Below are positions 10,681 through 20,722 of a stretch of DNA of 64,000 nucleotides, one piece after another. The stretch's first letter is position 1, and every line of letters begins with the position of its first letter. Made by a program: the position numbers and the translations under genes. Below the pieces are notes generated by a model. The model ran no database searches and was not told where the DNA came from. It was given only the letters and a program-made list of their open reading frames with translations. The stretch comes from Branchiostoma floridae (Eukaryota > Chordata > Leptocardii > Amphioxiformes > Branchiostomatidae): assembly GCF_000003815.2 (NCBI RefSeq), contig NC_049985.1, positions 5,994,874-6,058,873 on the forward strand. Reading direction: 5' to 3'.

Positions 10681-11254
10681 GGTTTTCTGCGCGTTAAAAA
10701 TCTGTGCGCGCGTTAAAAATCTGCGCGTTAAAAAATTAAGTTGTGCATTGAAAAATTCTTAGGCTGAAAAATGTGACTCCATTATATGATTTTCCATCTG
10801 TTACCTGAATTTTGGGTTTGAAAAGCTCTTAATTTTAAGGTCCCTTGGGAATAGGCTAATTTGCATATCCAAAAGATTTCAAAATCACTTGAATTAGACA
10901 CAAATACATGGAAAAATTACTAGTGTGAGGCTTTATATCATAAGATATAACTGCTTGAGGCTTTTTTCCATTCTACAAGCTTCATTTCATCTTTTCTCAA
11001 GCAGATTGTTTCACATGCAAGTAAACCTTTGTTGCGCGTTAAAACTTTATGTTTAAAAATCACTTTAAAACTCCTGGAAAGGGATATTTGTACTCTAGAA
11101 TGCAACAATATGATACTTAATTCATTTTGTGTTATCTTCTTCAAGCTTCTAAGTTTAAAACTGCAAAAAAGTTTTCAAATCCCTAGGGAATCGGCTGATT
11201 TGCATATTTTAACGCGCAGGTTTTTAACGCGCAAGTTTTAACGTGCACAAAACC
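10681..11254. mobile_element. MITE-like element with repeated GCGCGTTAAAA ends
   Basis: The left end has ggttttctgcgcgttaaaa with two more gcgcgttaaaa copies. The right end has three inverted copies (ttttaacgcgca) and closes with cgtgcacaaaacc. A block with gggaat(a/c)ggct(a/g)atttgc occurs twice in direct orientation inside (about 10846 and 11185). No target duplication identified. It lies upstream of the SUPT20H start exon. Confidence 0.6.
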
Positions 11255-12011
11255 ACAACCCCAAATTATCACACTAAGTCATATTGGTACATAAAAATCA
11301 TTGAAAAATCATTACCATGGTCCATGGGTCTTACTGATGCCAATTATCTTGAATATGCACGTTTGTAAAGAAAAACACTTTTGAAAAGTGCAAAATTCAA
11401 CAAATTCTCTGTTCATCCACACTCATACATAGGATAACAAAGGCCCAGTACTAATAATAGCAAATCTGGGGTCCATTCAATGTGCATGTCATATGAGTGT
11501 CTAATTGTTGAAATAGATGTGAGTGTACACAGTACAGAACGATAGATAAGTCAGTAATGCTAACCATTAACCTCAGTAACACTTTTCAATCAACTTAAAA
11601 ATTATAGAAAATAATCGATGGAAGTAATAATCTGTCTAAAAATACATGTAATAATACACTTTATTTCAAATCACTATATCAATACAGTATGTGGAAAAGT
11701 AAAAGAAATCTTATCAAGACCATATTCATCATCATAAAATCAAAGAAAATTGTCATGTTCGGAACTTATTTTGTTGTTGTTATTATTTTGCAGATACAAC
11801 TTTGACATCCGGACACCTACCGCGCGCCTTGTCGCTATGAGCTGATTTGGGCCTCACGTTTCAAAGCTCACCGAAAAGTCATGACTTTTTTCAACAGTGT
11901 GGGGCTTGCTACAATATTTCTTTAATACTGTTTGCCAGAAATATATATATTTGTTCCAATTTTATTCAAGCAAGCACAGGGCAAAAACATATTTTTCACT
12001 AACGATCATCT

Positions 12012-12111
12012 NNNNNNNNNNNNNNNNNNNNNNNNNNNNNNNNNNNNNNNNNNNNNNNNNNNNNNNNNNNNNNNNNNNNNNNNNNNNNNNNNNNNNNNNN
12101 NNNNNNNNNNN
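12012..12111. other. Assembly gap (100 N)
   Basis: A run of exactly 100 N, the usual placeholder for a gap of unknown size. It falls in the left part of the tandem module array, so array length and any exons inside are uncertain. Confidence 1.
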
Positions 12112-13250
12112 CCTCCAGACATAAAGGCAGGACAAAGCTACCTGACACAATATTACAACACTTAACATCCAAACTATTCATAAATATTTCAAAACCTACC
12201 ACCTGTTATTCACTCCTTCCTTCTAGACATGCAGACTGGACCACCTCGAGACATGCAGACCGGACCACCTATACACATGCAGACCACACATTGAAACATG
12301 CAGACCAGACCGCCTCCAGACATCAAGATTGGATTACCTCAACACCTGCAGACCAGACCACCTTCAGACATGCAGGCCGCACCACCTTGAGACATGCAAA
12401 TGTCACAAAAGAAAAATGTGCTTCTGGTGTAGACACAAAGCTACCTCACACAAAAGGTAAGCACACTTACTTGTTATAACAACACTTGACATCCAAACTG
12501 TTGATAAATAACTTCAAACCATTCCACCTACTATTCACACCTTTTCTACACATGCAGACTGCACCACCTCGAGACATGCAGGCCGGACCGCCTCTACACA
12601 TGCAGACCACACATTCAGACGTGCAGACCAGACCGCCTCCAGACATCAAGGCCGGACAAACCTATCCGACACAAAAGGTAAGCCCAGTTACCTTTTATGA
12701 AAACACTTGACATAACTACCTGACACAATATAACAACACTTAATATCCAAACTGTTCATAAATGATTTCAAAACCTACCACCTGTTCCTCACTCCTTCCT
12801 TCTAGACATGCAGACTGGACCACCTCGAGACATGCAAGCCGACCACCTACACACATGCAGACCACACATTGAAACATGCAGGCCAGACCGTCTCCAGACA
12901 TCATGGCCAAACAAAATTACCAGACACAAAAGGTAAGCCTACTTACTTGTTATAAAAACACTTGGCATCCAAACTATTGATAAACATCTTCAAAACCTAC
13001 CACATGTTATCTACTCCTTCCCACTATACATCCAGTAAGCACCAACTTGAGACATGCAGACCAGACCACTTATACACATAAACCACACGTCTACACATGC
13101 TGACCAGACCACCTCCAGACACTCAAACTGTACCATCCATACACAAGCAGGCCAACATAGCATCCTAACTACACTGAAACCTGTCCGAGCCACCACCTCA
13201 CGCTACCAACCACCTGCCGTCAGAGGACACATTGACACAGTCCCATACAA
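12112..13250 (+). repeat. Tandem exon-like modules rich in agacatgcagaccgg
   Basis: At least four diverged modules of about 220-330 bp. Each has an 'aacacttgacatccaaactg' intron-like part, a pyrimidine stretch ending ccttctag or similar, a block of repeated acatgcagac(t/c)g(g/c)accacct units, then acacaaaaggtaagc resembling a splice donor (near 12455, 12675 and 12930). In the module at 12551-12674 one frame is open and reads MQTAPPRDMQAGPPLHMQ; equivalent frames in other modules contain a stop or a frameshift. Either a decaying array of duplicated coding exons or a satellite with splice-like parts. Confidence 0.6.
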
Positions 13251-13733
13251 TTTCACATAGTTAAAAATGCAACATAATCATCAGTCAGAATTTTCACATA
13301 CAGGTAGAAAAATTGCAAGTACTTCAATGGCCTGTTCAAGAAAACACACAACTACCAAACAAGCCATGTTTTCTTGTTTAATATAGACAAACTCAGCTCT
13401 GATTGTTAACCAATGCCTTCATTAAATTTGTTTACATAACAACATGAACATTACAAACTGTGTGCATCTCTTATAGATAAGTATCCTGGGAACTAACTGA
13501 AAAGTGGATATCATCCAATCCATATTATTTATCTTTCTTTTCATCACATGAAATGTTTACAGGAAGAACCATAACTTAAACAGTGTATCTAAGTTCAGGG
13601 CACTGATAAAAGAGTTTCTTAATATGTTCCTGTATAACACACAGTCTAATAGAAAATAAAGTTAACTTTTCAATACGGTTGGAGTTACAAAGTGATGAAG
13701 ACTGTAGTTTATATTGAAAGTGTGTTTTCCCAG

Positions 13734-13863
13734 GTACATGATCCGTAGTGAGGATGAACCAGGGCCACTAGCCTCCACCAGCGTCTTCAACTTCATCAAG
13801 AACGTCGGAGCACGCTCCCCAGCACCGGGGGGTGGCTCTGTGTCTGCATGTGTGGCAGCTATG
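13734..13863 (+). CDS. FTCD: FTCD cyclodeaminase domain, first visible exon
   Basis: Encodes the linker YMIRSEDEPGP and the start of the cyclodeaminase domain with NVGARSPAPGGGSVSA, the hallmark glycine-rich start. Acceptor TTCCCAG, donor GTAAGC. FTCD is a cytosolic bifunctional enzyme in histidine degradation: its C-terminal half converts 5-formimino-THF to 5,10-methenyl-THF plus ammonia. The exon begins in phase with upstream coding sequence, yet no formiminotransferase exons were found to the left; they may be hidden by the gap or absent. Confidence 0.85.
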
Positions 13864-14420
13864 GTAAGCATGGCAGTGTCAACACCATTGTTTACCACTG
13901 ACATTTTAACTTTCAAATATATTTTTATGTAGTTTAATCATATAAGTCCACACAGACTATGTTGTGGGAAATAACCTGTAGAGACTCCAAATCAGATGCG
14001 AAGGTAAAAAATTCCGATTGTTGAAATTGTGATTTTACGGCACCTCTTTTCAAGACAAATGTGGTGAATAAGTACACTTTGTTGAACAGACTTCTAACAG
14101 CTTGGTTGCAACATTTCACTTTTTAACTGATATAAGTGCATGATTATTCTTGTCAGTTGTTATCAGGACAACTGTCAGTGTTCTATTACTAGAGGTAGCT
14201 AATTCATCTCATTCTCTTTTGTTTCTGTATCTGCTTCTGTATCTGTGTCTATGTAGCCAGTAAAATTACCATTCAGTGTAAAACACCAGCTTTGCAGGCA
14301 CATGGCATGGGAGCAGCTGGTAACTTAAGTATATTACACAGAACAACCTGTGACACATCTTCTTTTTGTCTTGGTCCATTTGTTCCATCATTAATCATGT
14401 TTTCATTCCTGTCTCTTCAG

Positions 14421-14626
14421 GGAGCAGCGCTCGGCGCCATGGTCGCCTTCATGACGTACGAGAAGCGACAGTTTGAGCAGCTGGACGGGAAGATGCGTCA
14501 GCTGATCCCGCCCCTCTACGCCACCATGAACGAGCTCATCCCCTTCATCGACAAGGACACCACGGCCTTCAACGACTACATGGCGGCCTGTAAACTTCCT
14601 AAGGGGACACCTGAGGAACAAGCAGT
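14421..14626 (+). CDS. FTCD: FTCD cyclodeaminase, second visible exon
   Basis: Encodes GAALGAMVAFMTYEKRQF through LPKGTPEEQAV, aligning with GAALGSMVGLMTYGRRQF and LPKNTPEE of vertebrate FTCD. Acceptor CTTCAG, donor GTGAGT. Frame intact. Confidence 0.9.
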
Positions 14627-14915
14627 GTGAGTCTAAGTTTTGATTTATTCATTTATCTATTCATTATCCTCTACTAGTAAGAGCAAAATTACTATATGTA
14701 ACATTGTAAGAAATTTGTAGTCAAATCTTTGCCATTGTAACCTCTCATGGAAAAGGTTTTTTTTACCCCAGTTGATATCGATGCCCTGTTTGTCAGAAAC
14801 TAAAGACAGATATCATAGCAAATGAAGTCACATTTCCTATACTTTGCCAAAAAGAATGCTTCCATTTCTACAGAGATGATCAGGTTTTTCATAAATTTTG
14901 GTTCATTTTCTCCAG

Positions 14916-15037
14916 TCGTGACCAGGCCATGCAGGAGGATCTAAAGAAGGCTATCCAAGTCCCGCTGGCCGTCATGCAGACAGCAAACAGGGTGTGGGGC
15001 CAGCTACAGGAACTTCACTACCATGTCTGATCTACAG
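14916..15037 (+). pseudogene. FTCD: FTCD cyclodeaminase, third visible exon, frameshifted
   Basis: Opens in frame (RDQAMQEDLKKAIQVPLAVM, then VWGQLQEL) but meets a TGA shortly after. The last 15 bases (ATGTCTGATCTACAG, for SDLQ) are in another frame. Vertebrate FTCD has nine residues (27 bp) between the matching Leu and Ser; here there are 10 bases, so a 17-bp loss fits. The 122-bp exon breaks the phase to the next exon. Donor GTAGGA is intact. This is a real disabling deletion, an allele, or a local assembly error. Confidence 0.8.
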
Positions 15038-15112
15038 GTAGGAGATTGCTAGAGCTAGATTTTGGTACTGAGTGAGCATAGAACTTTGCCTCTAGTTCTC
15101 ATATTTGACTTA

Positions 15113-15282
15113 GGTCACACTGACGTAATACCATGAATGACATCCTCTGACAATTCCTCTGGCAAGCATAAAATTCTGATAGACTAGGGATGCTATTGGT
15201 TCAAGTGGCCACAATTTTTTTTAGAACAGGCAAAAGTTAATGCATGCGTGGATGTCATCCATAAAATCAACTCAGTGTGGCC
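15113..15282. mobile_element. PIF/Harbinger-type MITE in an FTCD intron
   Basis: A 170 bp element flanked by TTA on both sides (15110-15112 and 15283-15285). Its ends are imperfect inverted repeats of about 35 bp: GGTCACACTGACG...atgaatgacatcc against ggatgtcatccataaaatc...CAGTGTGGCC. The ends resemble those of the larger element at 44723-45545. A TWA duplication with a GGCC/GGTC start is the Harbinger pattern. Confidence 0.7.
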
Positions 15283-15381
15283 TTATTTAACAAGAAGTAC
15301 TTTGTGGTAACCGTGAACTTAGAGCCATCACAAAAATCCTGTTCAGTTTGGTACTAATACAATTTGTCTTTTACGTTTTAG

Positions 15382-15477
15382 GTTGGAGCCCGTAGTCTGG
15401 AAACAGGCGTGTGGGGAGCCTATCACAATGTGATGATCAACCTCAGAGACATCAAGGATGAACAGTACAAGCAGAAG
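15382..15477 (+). CDS. FTCD: FTCD cyclodeaminase, fourth visible exon
   Basis: Encodes [20 protein letters not shown] then [12 protein letters not shown], matching [20 protein letters not shown] and LRDITDEAF of vertebrate FTCD. Acceptor TTTTAG, donor GTGAGA. The reading frame is clean but is not joined in phase to the preceding exon. Confidence 0.85.
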
Positions 15478-15743
15478 GTGAGACCTATCCAGGAAATGCT
15501 TCTGTAATGTTTTCTTCTATTTTTGCTTCAGACATAGGCCCCAGGTATAAACCTTTGCATGAAAAAAAGAGGTGCTTGGATGAAAATGTGAACTGTGAAC
15601 TTGCACTTCTAGCTAGTTCTCTCATAAAGCATCATGGTTTGCCTCACTTGAGGATAACATGAAAAGAAAACAGATTTTTCATGCCATCCATTGTACCTTT
15701 CTGTATGCAGTAAAAAAAACGATGGTTTGTTTTCTCCTTCCAG

Positions 15744-15830
15744 ATCACAGCAGAAGCTCAAGCTGAAGTGCAGAAAGCCCAGGAGGGAAAAGAAGCTGTA
15801 CTGAAAATCATCTCGGAGAGGAAGGAGTGA
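15744..15830 (+). CDS. FTCD: FTCD cyclodeaminase, terminal exon
   Basis: Encodes ITAEAQAEVQKAQEGKEAVL and the C-terminus KIISERKE, stop TGA at 15828-15830. Acceptor CTTCCAG. The C-terminal helix fits the end of FTCD. A poly(A) signal AATAAA lies at 16567-16572. Confidence 0.85.
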   Translation: MTAEAQAEVQKAQEGKEAVLKIISERKE

Positions 15831-16566
15831 TAAAATGCTTACCATTCTCAGCTTTCTGTCCTTTTTAACCCATGACATTGACTTTGTGCTTTCGTTTTGT
15901 TTGCCGCTGACGGAGACATCCCAATGGCTTGCATCAATCAAATGGCTTTTTTTATGCTGACAGTTGTTTCTGCTAGGTTTTCATACTTCATACACAGTTG
16001 AATTTTTGCTGTTGGGACGATGCTTTACAACTTAAGAAACAATAGCTATCACAGCTCTAAGTTGGTAATAATGATGGCATGCAAGAGTGCTCTGAATTCT
16101 GATTGCCCACCAATAGAGCAGTGCTGTGTGCTGATTGGTCATCCAGCATGCAAATTAAAACATTGTGGACCAATCACAAATTGTCATATGTTTGAAGTGG
16201 TGACATAGAAGCTATGACCATATTGTTGCAAAAACACATGTAGAAATTTGCAACAAGGTCATTGTTGCCAGGTAATTTCACAGTGTTACACAAACTTACA
16301 GCACCTTTAGCACTACAAATATTGCTGCAATGATTTGATTAGATAGCAACTTAGTATAATCAATTGTCCTTTTTAGAGTGTAGTATGGTACTATTATTGT
16401 TGGTTTTTTGTTGTTGCTGTGTGAGAACATCTTCAGGACTGACAATTGCTGCTTTGTTTTTGAAGACATTTAAGTACTACTAATAATGGAATATGGTACT
16501 ACTATAACAATTATGACATGGTACTACTATAATTCTATTCTTCGAAAGATAGTGTGTGTGTCAGAG

Positions 16567-16572
16567 AATAAA
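16567..16572 (+). promoter_or_regulatory. Poly(A) signal, FTCD
   Basis: AATAAA followed within 60 bp by GT-rich sequence, about 740 bp after the FTCD stop codon. Confidence 0.4.
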
Positions 16573-16756
16573 GCTATTTTCGTAGACTGACCCACTGTGT
16601 GTACATTGAGTTACTCTGTCGGTCTTAAAGACATTATAGAAATTTCTGGGGGAGAGACATGGGAGTTTGAAACCAAATACGAGTCATCAACCTGTGTCTT
16701 TAGACATAACACCTTTGATATCATATTTCATAAGTTCATCACACATAATTTCATAT

Positions 16757-16900
16757 TTACTTCATCATATGTATGCACCAAATGTTAAGATCAGTTTTTA
16801 TGGCTTTGCTGTCCTGTTCATCGCTCAGCATCAGGTCTGACAACAACAGGGAGTCCAGCCCGTCTTTCACCACATCCTCCAGACTACTCCAACTCAGCAT
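16757..16900 (-). CDS. Possible short coding segment, unknown
   Basis: A 47-residue frame containing LEDVVKDGLDSLLLSDLMLS and DEQDSKAIKTDLNIW, an unusually protein-like helical stretch for this AT-rich intergenic DNA. Upstream on the minus strand a ttagcag could serve as an acceptor. No family recognised. Could be a terminal exon of an unseen gene or chance. Confidence 0.2.
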   Translation of the reverse strand: MLSWSSLEDVVKDGLDSLLLSDLMLSDEQDSKAIKTDLNIWCIHMMK

Positions 16901-16992
16901 CAACAAAAACAGACCTGACTGCTAACATATCAACACACTTCTTCACCATAGAGCAAGCTTAATGGGACAATACTAGTACAGTAACACATAAC

Positions 16993-17400
16993 AGGGCTCA
17001 AAACTCGTTTTGGGGATAAGGTGCACTAGTGCACCCAAATTAGCTAAAAAAAGCTAATTACATACCTTACTGTTCCTCTTCTGACCATCTACAATTTCAA
17101 TAAATCCAAATTGCACTTCACATCATTAAACAAGTAAGTTACTATCACCAAACAGATTGATACCACAGACATGTTATTATCTTTTTAAATGTCAGACTAT
17201 AGTGCATAATAGTATGTATAGGTAAACCTACACAAAAATATCGCAGCATCCTGTACACCCCCCCCCCCCCAAAAAAAATCCCCACCCCCACATGCCATCT
17301 CATTCTCCCCACATAACTTCCACTACCTATAACTCTCAACCACATAACAAACACTCCAAGCAAACCTGTTCATATTGGTTTACCACCAATATTTATCTCT
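16993..17400. repeat. Repeat-like segment with 'agggctcaaaac' start and a C/A run
   Basis: Begins acagggctcaaaactcg, as do the elements at 5269 and 28090, followed by aggtgcactagtgcacc, a short palindrome. Holds a C10 run then A8 at about 17259-17278. No coding sequence supported. Confidence 0.35.
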
Positions 17401-18069
17401 AGTTTCCAAGATGGCGTCAGCAGCAAATAAACAAGGTCATTAGGGGTCAGTGGGCGACTCCATTTTTTCCAAGGTAAAATGTCGCAACAAGAATTCTCAT
17501 GTGTAGTAAGAAATACAGTGATTACGGTATAAAAACGATTAAAATCTATTACATGAAAGTTATTTATGTGAAAACTAGACTAAGGCTGATTTTTGCCAGA
17601 GAAATAAGCCTACGTAGAAAAAGTTTATTTCGACGTGACCATCTTGGCATAATGGCACATGCAACTACAGAGGAAAGTGTTTGTGGCGGTTTGAAGCTTA
17701 GAAATGATTATGAACTTGCTGTTTTTACCGACGAATTCCTGCCGTTTTGGAGGATATGCGGCGTCAAAACTCATATCACAAGGGAAACGAAGTTATAGTT
17801 GTTATTTTTACGTCCAGCATTTATTATGTGAACGAATCACTCTTCCGCCTCGCTGCCGAAAGAGCATGGAACCACAAGACCGGAAATTCATCGTGCAAGG
17901 TGCTGGTTTACGATGTAAACAGAGACTGTAAACTACTACTAAATTAAAACTAAAAGTTATTTATGTAAAAATTGTATTTCAAAACGTCAGTGTGGTGTCT
18001 TATTTTCCCCCAAGAACAACATTTACTTCGTAGCGTCATAGCGAGATGGAACGAAATCACCGAAAGTGT

Positions 18070-18087
18070 ACCGCGTACGTACGCGGT
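18070..18087. repeat. Perfect 18-bp palindrome
   Basis: ACCGCGTACGTACGCGGT reads the same on both strands. Stands alone in intergenic DNA between FTCD and OTUD4. Confidence 0.9.
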
Positions 18088-18224
18088 CAAAGCGCGGGGA
18101 AATCCGCACTGTTTCGCCCGACAAATAGTGAATTTTGAGCAAAAATACCGCGGAAATATGGGCAGAAACCCCCAAAACTTCAATTCTTTGAGGGTCCTGG
18201 CTTAGCAAAGCCCCAATTTTCAGA

Positions 18225-18312
18225 AAAAAATAAACGTACCGTCCAAAATAAGAACGTACCGGGTGGATTGTGAGGCTGAAAAAAATAAACGTCCCGGTAC
18301 GTTTATTAGGGA
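18225..18312. repeat. aataaacgtacc repeat block
   Basis: The motif (aata)aacgtaccg occurs twice in direct orientation and once inverted (aataaacgt-cccggt-acgtttatt), forming a small hairpin. Function unknown; looks like a fragment of a dispersed repeat. Confidence 0.5.
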
Positions 18313-18325
18313 CATGAGAGTAAGT

Positions 18326-18432
18326 ACCCCTAGAGTCCAAGCGTCCAGTCCAACGTTCCAGTATTACCCCTAGAGTCCAAGTCTCCAGTCCAACCTTAAC
18401 TACCCCCTAGAGTCCAAGCGTCCAGTCCAATG
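18326..18432 (+). repeat. Three-copy minisatellite
   Basis: The unit tacccctagagtccaag followed by cgtccagtccaa occurs three times with spacers of 10-15 bp. Confidence 0.8.
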
Positions 18433-18439
18433 TCGTCAA

Positions 18440-19930
18440 CCCCCTCTCCTCAGTTATTTTTTGGAATAGCCCAATCTGTGTTGGTCGGATCGAGCTAAAA
18501 AGCAGATCAGATCGCGATCTGACGACAAAATAGCGTCAAATTGCGATTTAGATAGAAAGACACAATACCATTCCTTACTGGAGACTGAGTAGAACCAAAT
18601 CTTACCTTTTTTCTAGACGATTTTTGACGTAGACTTTACAAAAACACCTTTTCTAGCATCTGTGGGCAGCCATCTTGAAACAAGACCCTTTACTACGTCT
18701 CAATAGGGCAGTTATTTTCGTCACAGAAATAATATAACTAGTAAATAATTCAATTCTACAATTATAATTTAAAACTAAATACTTTAAGAATCATATAGTC
18801 TAAAGTTATATCCAAAATCGGTAGTTTTTCATTCGTACATGTGTTAATGAAAGTCAACCTATGTGGTCTTGTCTAGCCGATGGCGTCGTGATGCACTGTG
18901 GGAAAAGCGCGGGAAATGTCAAACCGTGTCATTTACATTGAATATGAACCAGGCCCATTATGAACCTATTCATACAAACACGGTGACGTAGGGTATAACG
19001 TTATATATATAATAATACGATGCGCGCTTCATCTTGACACGTGAAGCAAATATTAATAAAGGTTGTAGCTGGAACACTTGAAAAATAAGTTCAGTTATAA
19101 AATTCAGTTATAAAAACAACTTATTTTCATCTTTAAAATCATGAATTTCGTTCTGAATGGGAACATTAGAAAATACGGAAATACGCTAAAATGGGTACGC
19201 TACATGTGTTTTTTTTTTTGCAATAGACGTTGATATTATATATAAATTATACTGTATAGTTTGTGTACTTCAGTGATATCATTTGAGTTCTCACAGTGAC
19301 TCAGATTGTGGAGAGTCTGATGATTATCTGATGTTGCTGAGTCCATCATTTTTTTTTTTTCTGGGCCCGTTAGGTTCTTGGTTGTCGGCTGATTCTATTT
19401 TTGTTTTAACCCCCTTCCTTTCTGTTTTTTTTTTATATATACCTCAATTGCCAATGCATATGTATCCGTTTTTGACAGCGTGTCACAAAGGAAAGTAACT
19501 TTCACTTAGCATACCCACATAACGTTAACGTTTACATCCCGACCCTCTGCCGAATTAGACTGGTACTGCGACGACTGGCTATGTCCCTTTGGAGAGAGAT
19601 TTTCATGTGACGACACAGACAAATGTGAGACATTCGTTTTTTCTGACACCTAATAAATCTTAAGACATTTTTCACCTGTCAAGTGTGTCACGTTTTCCGT
19701 CTGGGAATGTAGGGACCGTTACGTAATACAATTATCACGATGATGATGCAACATTGAGAAATGGCTACAACCGGTGACATTGATTTAATTAACATATTCT
19801 ATTGCAATAAATTGAATATACTGGATTTTTGCAAAGGTTTTTAACCGTTAGCGGGATTTTTTTATTGTCCCTTTACTCAAGCAATGAAATTTAACCCCGC
19901 AAAGTATTTGAAATTGATGAGAAACGGGGT
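18440..19930. other. Intergenic DNA upstream of OTUD4
   Basis: No coding exon recognised. A GCCATCTTG (AAGATGGC on the minus strand, YY1-like) is near 18669. Short T-runs and AT-rich segments dominate. Confidence 0.35.
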
Positions 19931-19932
19931 AG

Positions 19933-19940
19933 TGACGTCA
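19933..19940. promoter_or_regulatory. Consensus CRE (TGACGTCA) in the OTUD4 promoter
   Basis: A perfect palindromic cAMP-response element 180 bp upstream of the OTUD4 ATG, next to GTGACGTCACTGG. Its position near the presumed transcription start supports a CREB/ATF site, though the start itself is not mapped. Confidence 0.5.
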
Positions 19941-19976
19941 CTGGTCAACACACGCACATGTGGAGAGGAGGAGAAA

Positions 19977-20003
19977 ATGGCGTCGTGTGCGCCAGTTGTG
20001 TAA
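19977..20003 (+). CDS. Upstream ORF (8 codons plus stop) in the OTUD4 leader
   Basis: AAAATGGCGTCG begins a short frame, MASCAPVV then TAA, ending 116 bp before the OTUD4 ATG. Its context is at least as good as that of the main start. It could reduce OTUD4 translation if the transcript starts upstream of it. Confidence 0.4.
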   Translation: MASCAPVV

Positions 20004-20119
20004 AGTTATTTATCTGACAACTAAACTCGTGTGTCTCTACACAGTATGTGAACGTCTTTTACTGCAATTTGAATTCGTTTTAGATTAGTGAAAGTTCTTA
20101 GTTTGTTTTGGTTGAAGCC

Positions 20120-20260
20120 ATGTCCGTGGTTCGGGGCAGGAAGTCGCCGAAGGCGGCGGAGTCCCTTCAAGCTATGGACGACTATCTGTCCTCCCTCGGC
20201 CTGGTTAGGAAACCCATCGCCAAGGACGGGTCCTGTCTTTTCCGTGCGGTAGCGGAGCAA
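20120..20260 (+). CDS. OTUD4: OTUD4 exon 1 (OTU deubiquitinase), gene annotation
   Basis: Encodes residues 1-47, with DDYLSSLGLVRKPIAKDGSC and LFRAVAEQ, the N-terminal half of the OTU catalytic centre (D36, C39). OTUD4 is a cysteine-protease deubiquitinase with K48/K63 activity that vertebrates use in DNA-alkylation repair and innate signalling. The six visible exons join in phase to about 159 codons and give D36, C39 and H142 (in HGNHYD), so the catalytic triad is intact; exon boundaries follow the vertebrate gene. The ATG at 20120 is chosen because it gives the expected short leader before the DDYL helix. The gene continues beyond 64000. OTUD3 and other OTU proteins are less likely given the EWAGQVEISALSLMY block. 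Confidence 0.9.
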
Positions 20261-20406
20261 GTGAGTGTTTACCTATGCATTCTACTGATGTTTACCTTGT
20301 CTACAGATTATGGGCATTTAGTTACGGCAGATATGGAGGCGTAAACCTACGTGTTTACGTTATTTTCCAGCTCGGAAAAGTGTCACCAGTTTTGCTTTGT
20401 TTTTAG

Positions 20407-20490
20407 GTGTTCCATTGCCAAGCGCGCCATCTTGAAGTTCGGGAGGCATGCGTACGCTACATGGACAGAAACAGGGACATTTTCGAAGCG
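20407..20490 (+). CDS. OTUD4: OTUD4 exon 2
   Basis: Residues 48-75, VFHCQARHLEVREACVRYMD then RNRDIFEA, aligning with VLHSQSRHVEVRMACIHYL of vertebrate OTUD4. Acceptor TTTTAG, donor GTAAGT; phase 0 on both sides. Confidence 0.9.
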
Positions 20491-20671
20491 GTAAGTGTCC
20501 AATTATCGTCCACAACTTCCTCCTGGTGTCAACATTGGCCGTCGCTTGTTTACACAACCTTGTTTATTGTGGTGGTGAAATCGTAACGTTTCGTAGTTGT
20601 GCTTGCGAATGCGAGAAGGAGGCGTGACCCCTTTCAGTGACCACACTGTTCTTGTTTTGTATTGACCACAG

Positions 20672-20722
20672 TTTGTTCCCGGACCTTTTGACCACCACCT
20701 ATGGACCCTACAGAACCCTAAG
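20672..20722 (+). CDS. OTUD4: OTUD4 exon 3
   Basis: Residues 76-92, FVPGPFDHHLWTLQNPK, equivalent to FIEGSFEEYLKRLENPQ. Acceptor CCACAG, donor GTGAGT. The intron that follows is 30,221 bp and hosts the transposon at 30649-36833. Confidence 0.85.

Noticed and set aside
11897-12202. Open frames crossing the N run
   Set aside because: Their length depends on undefined bases; the flanking residues have no domain.
17499-17798. A 99-residue plus-strand frame between FTCD and OTUD4
   Set aside because: No domain, no supporting splice signals and Lys/Arg-rich composition expected from this sequence; kept as unsupported.
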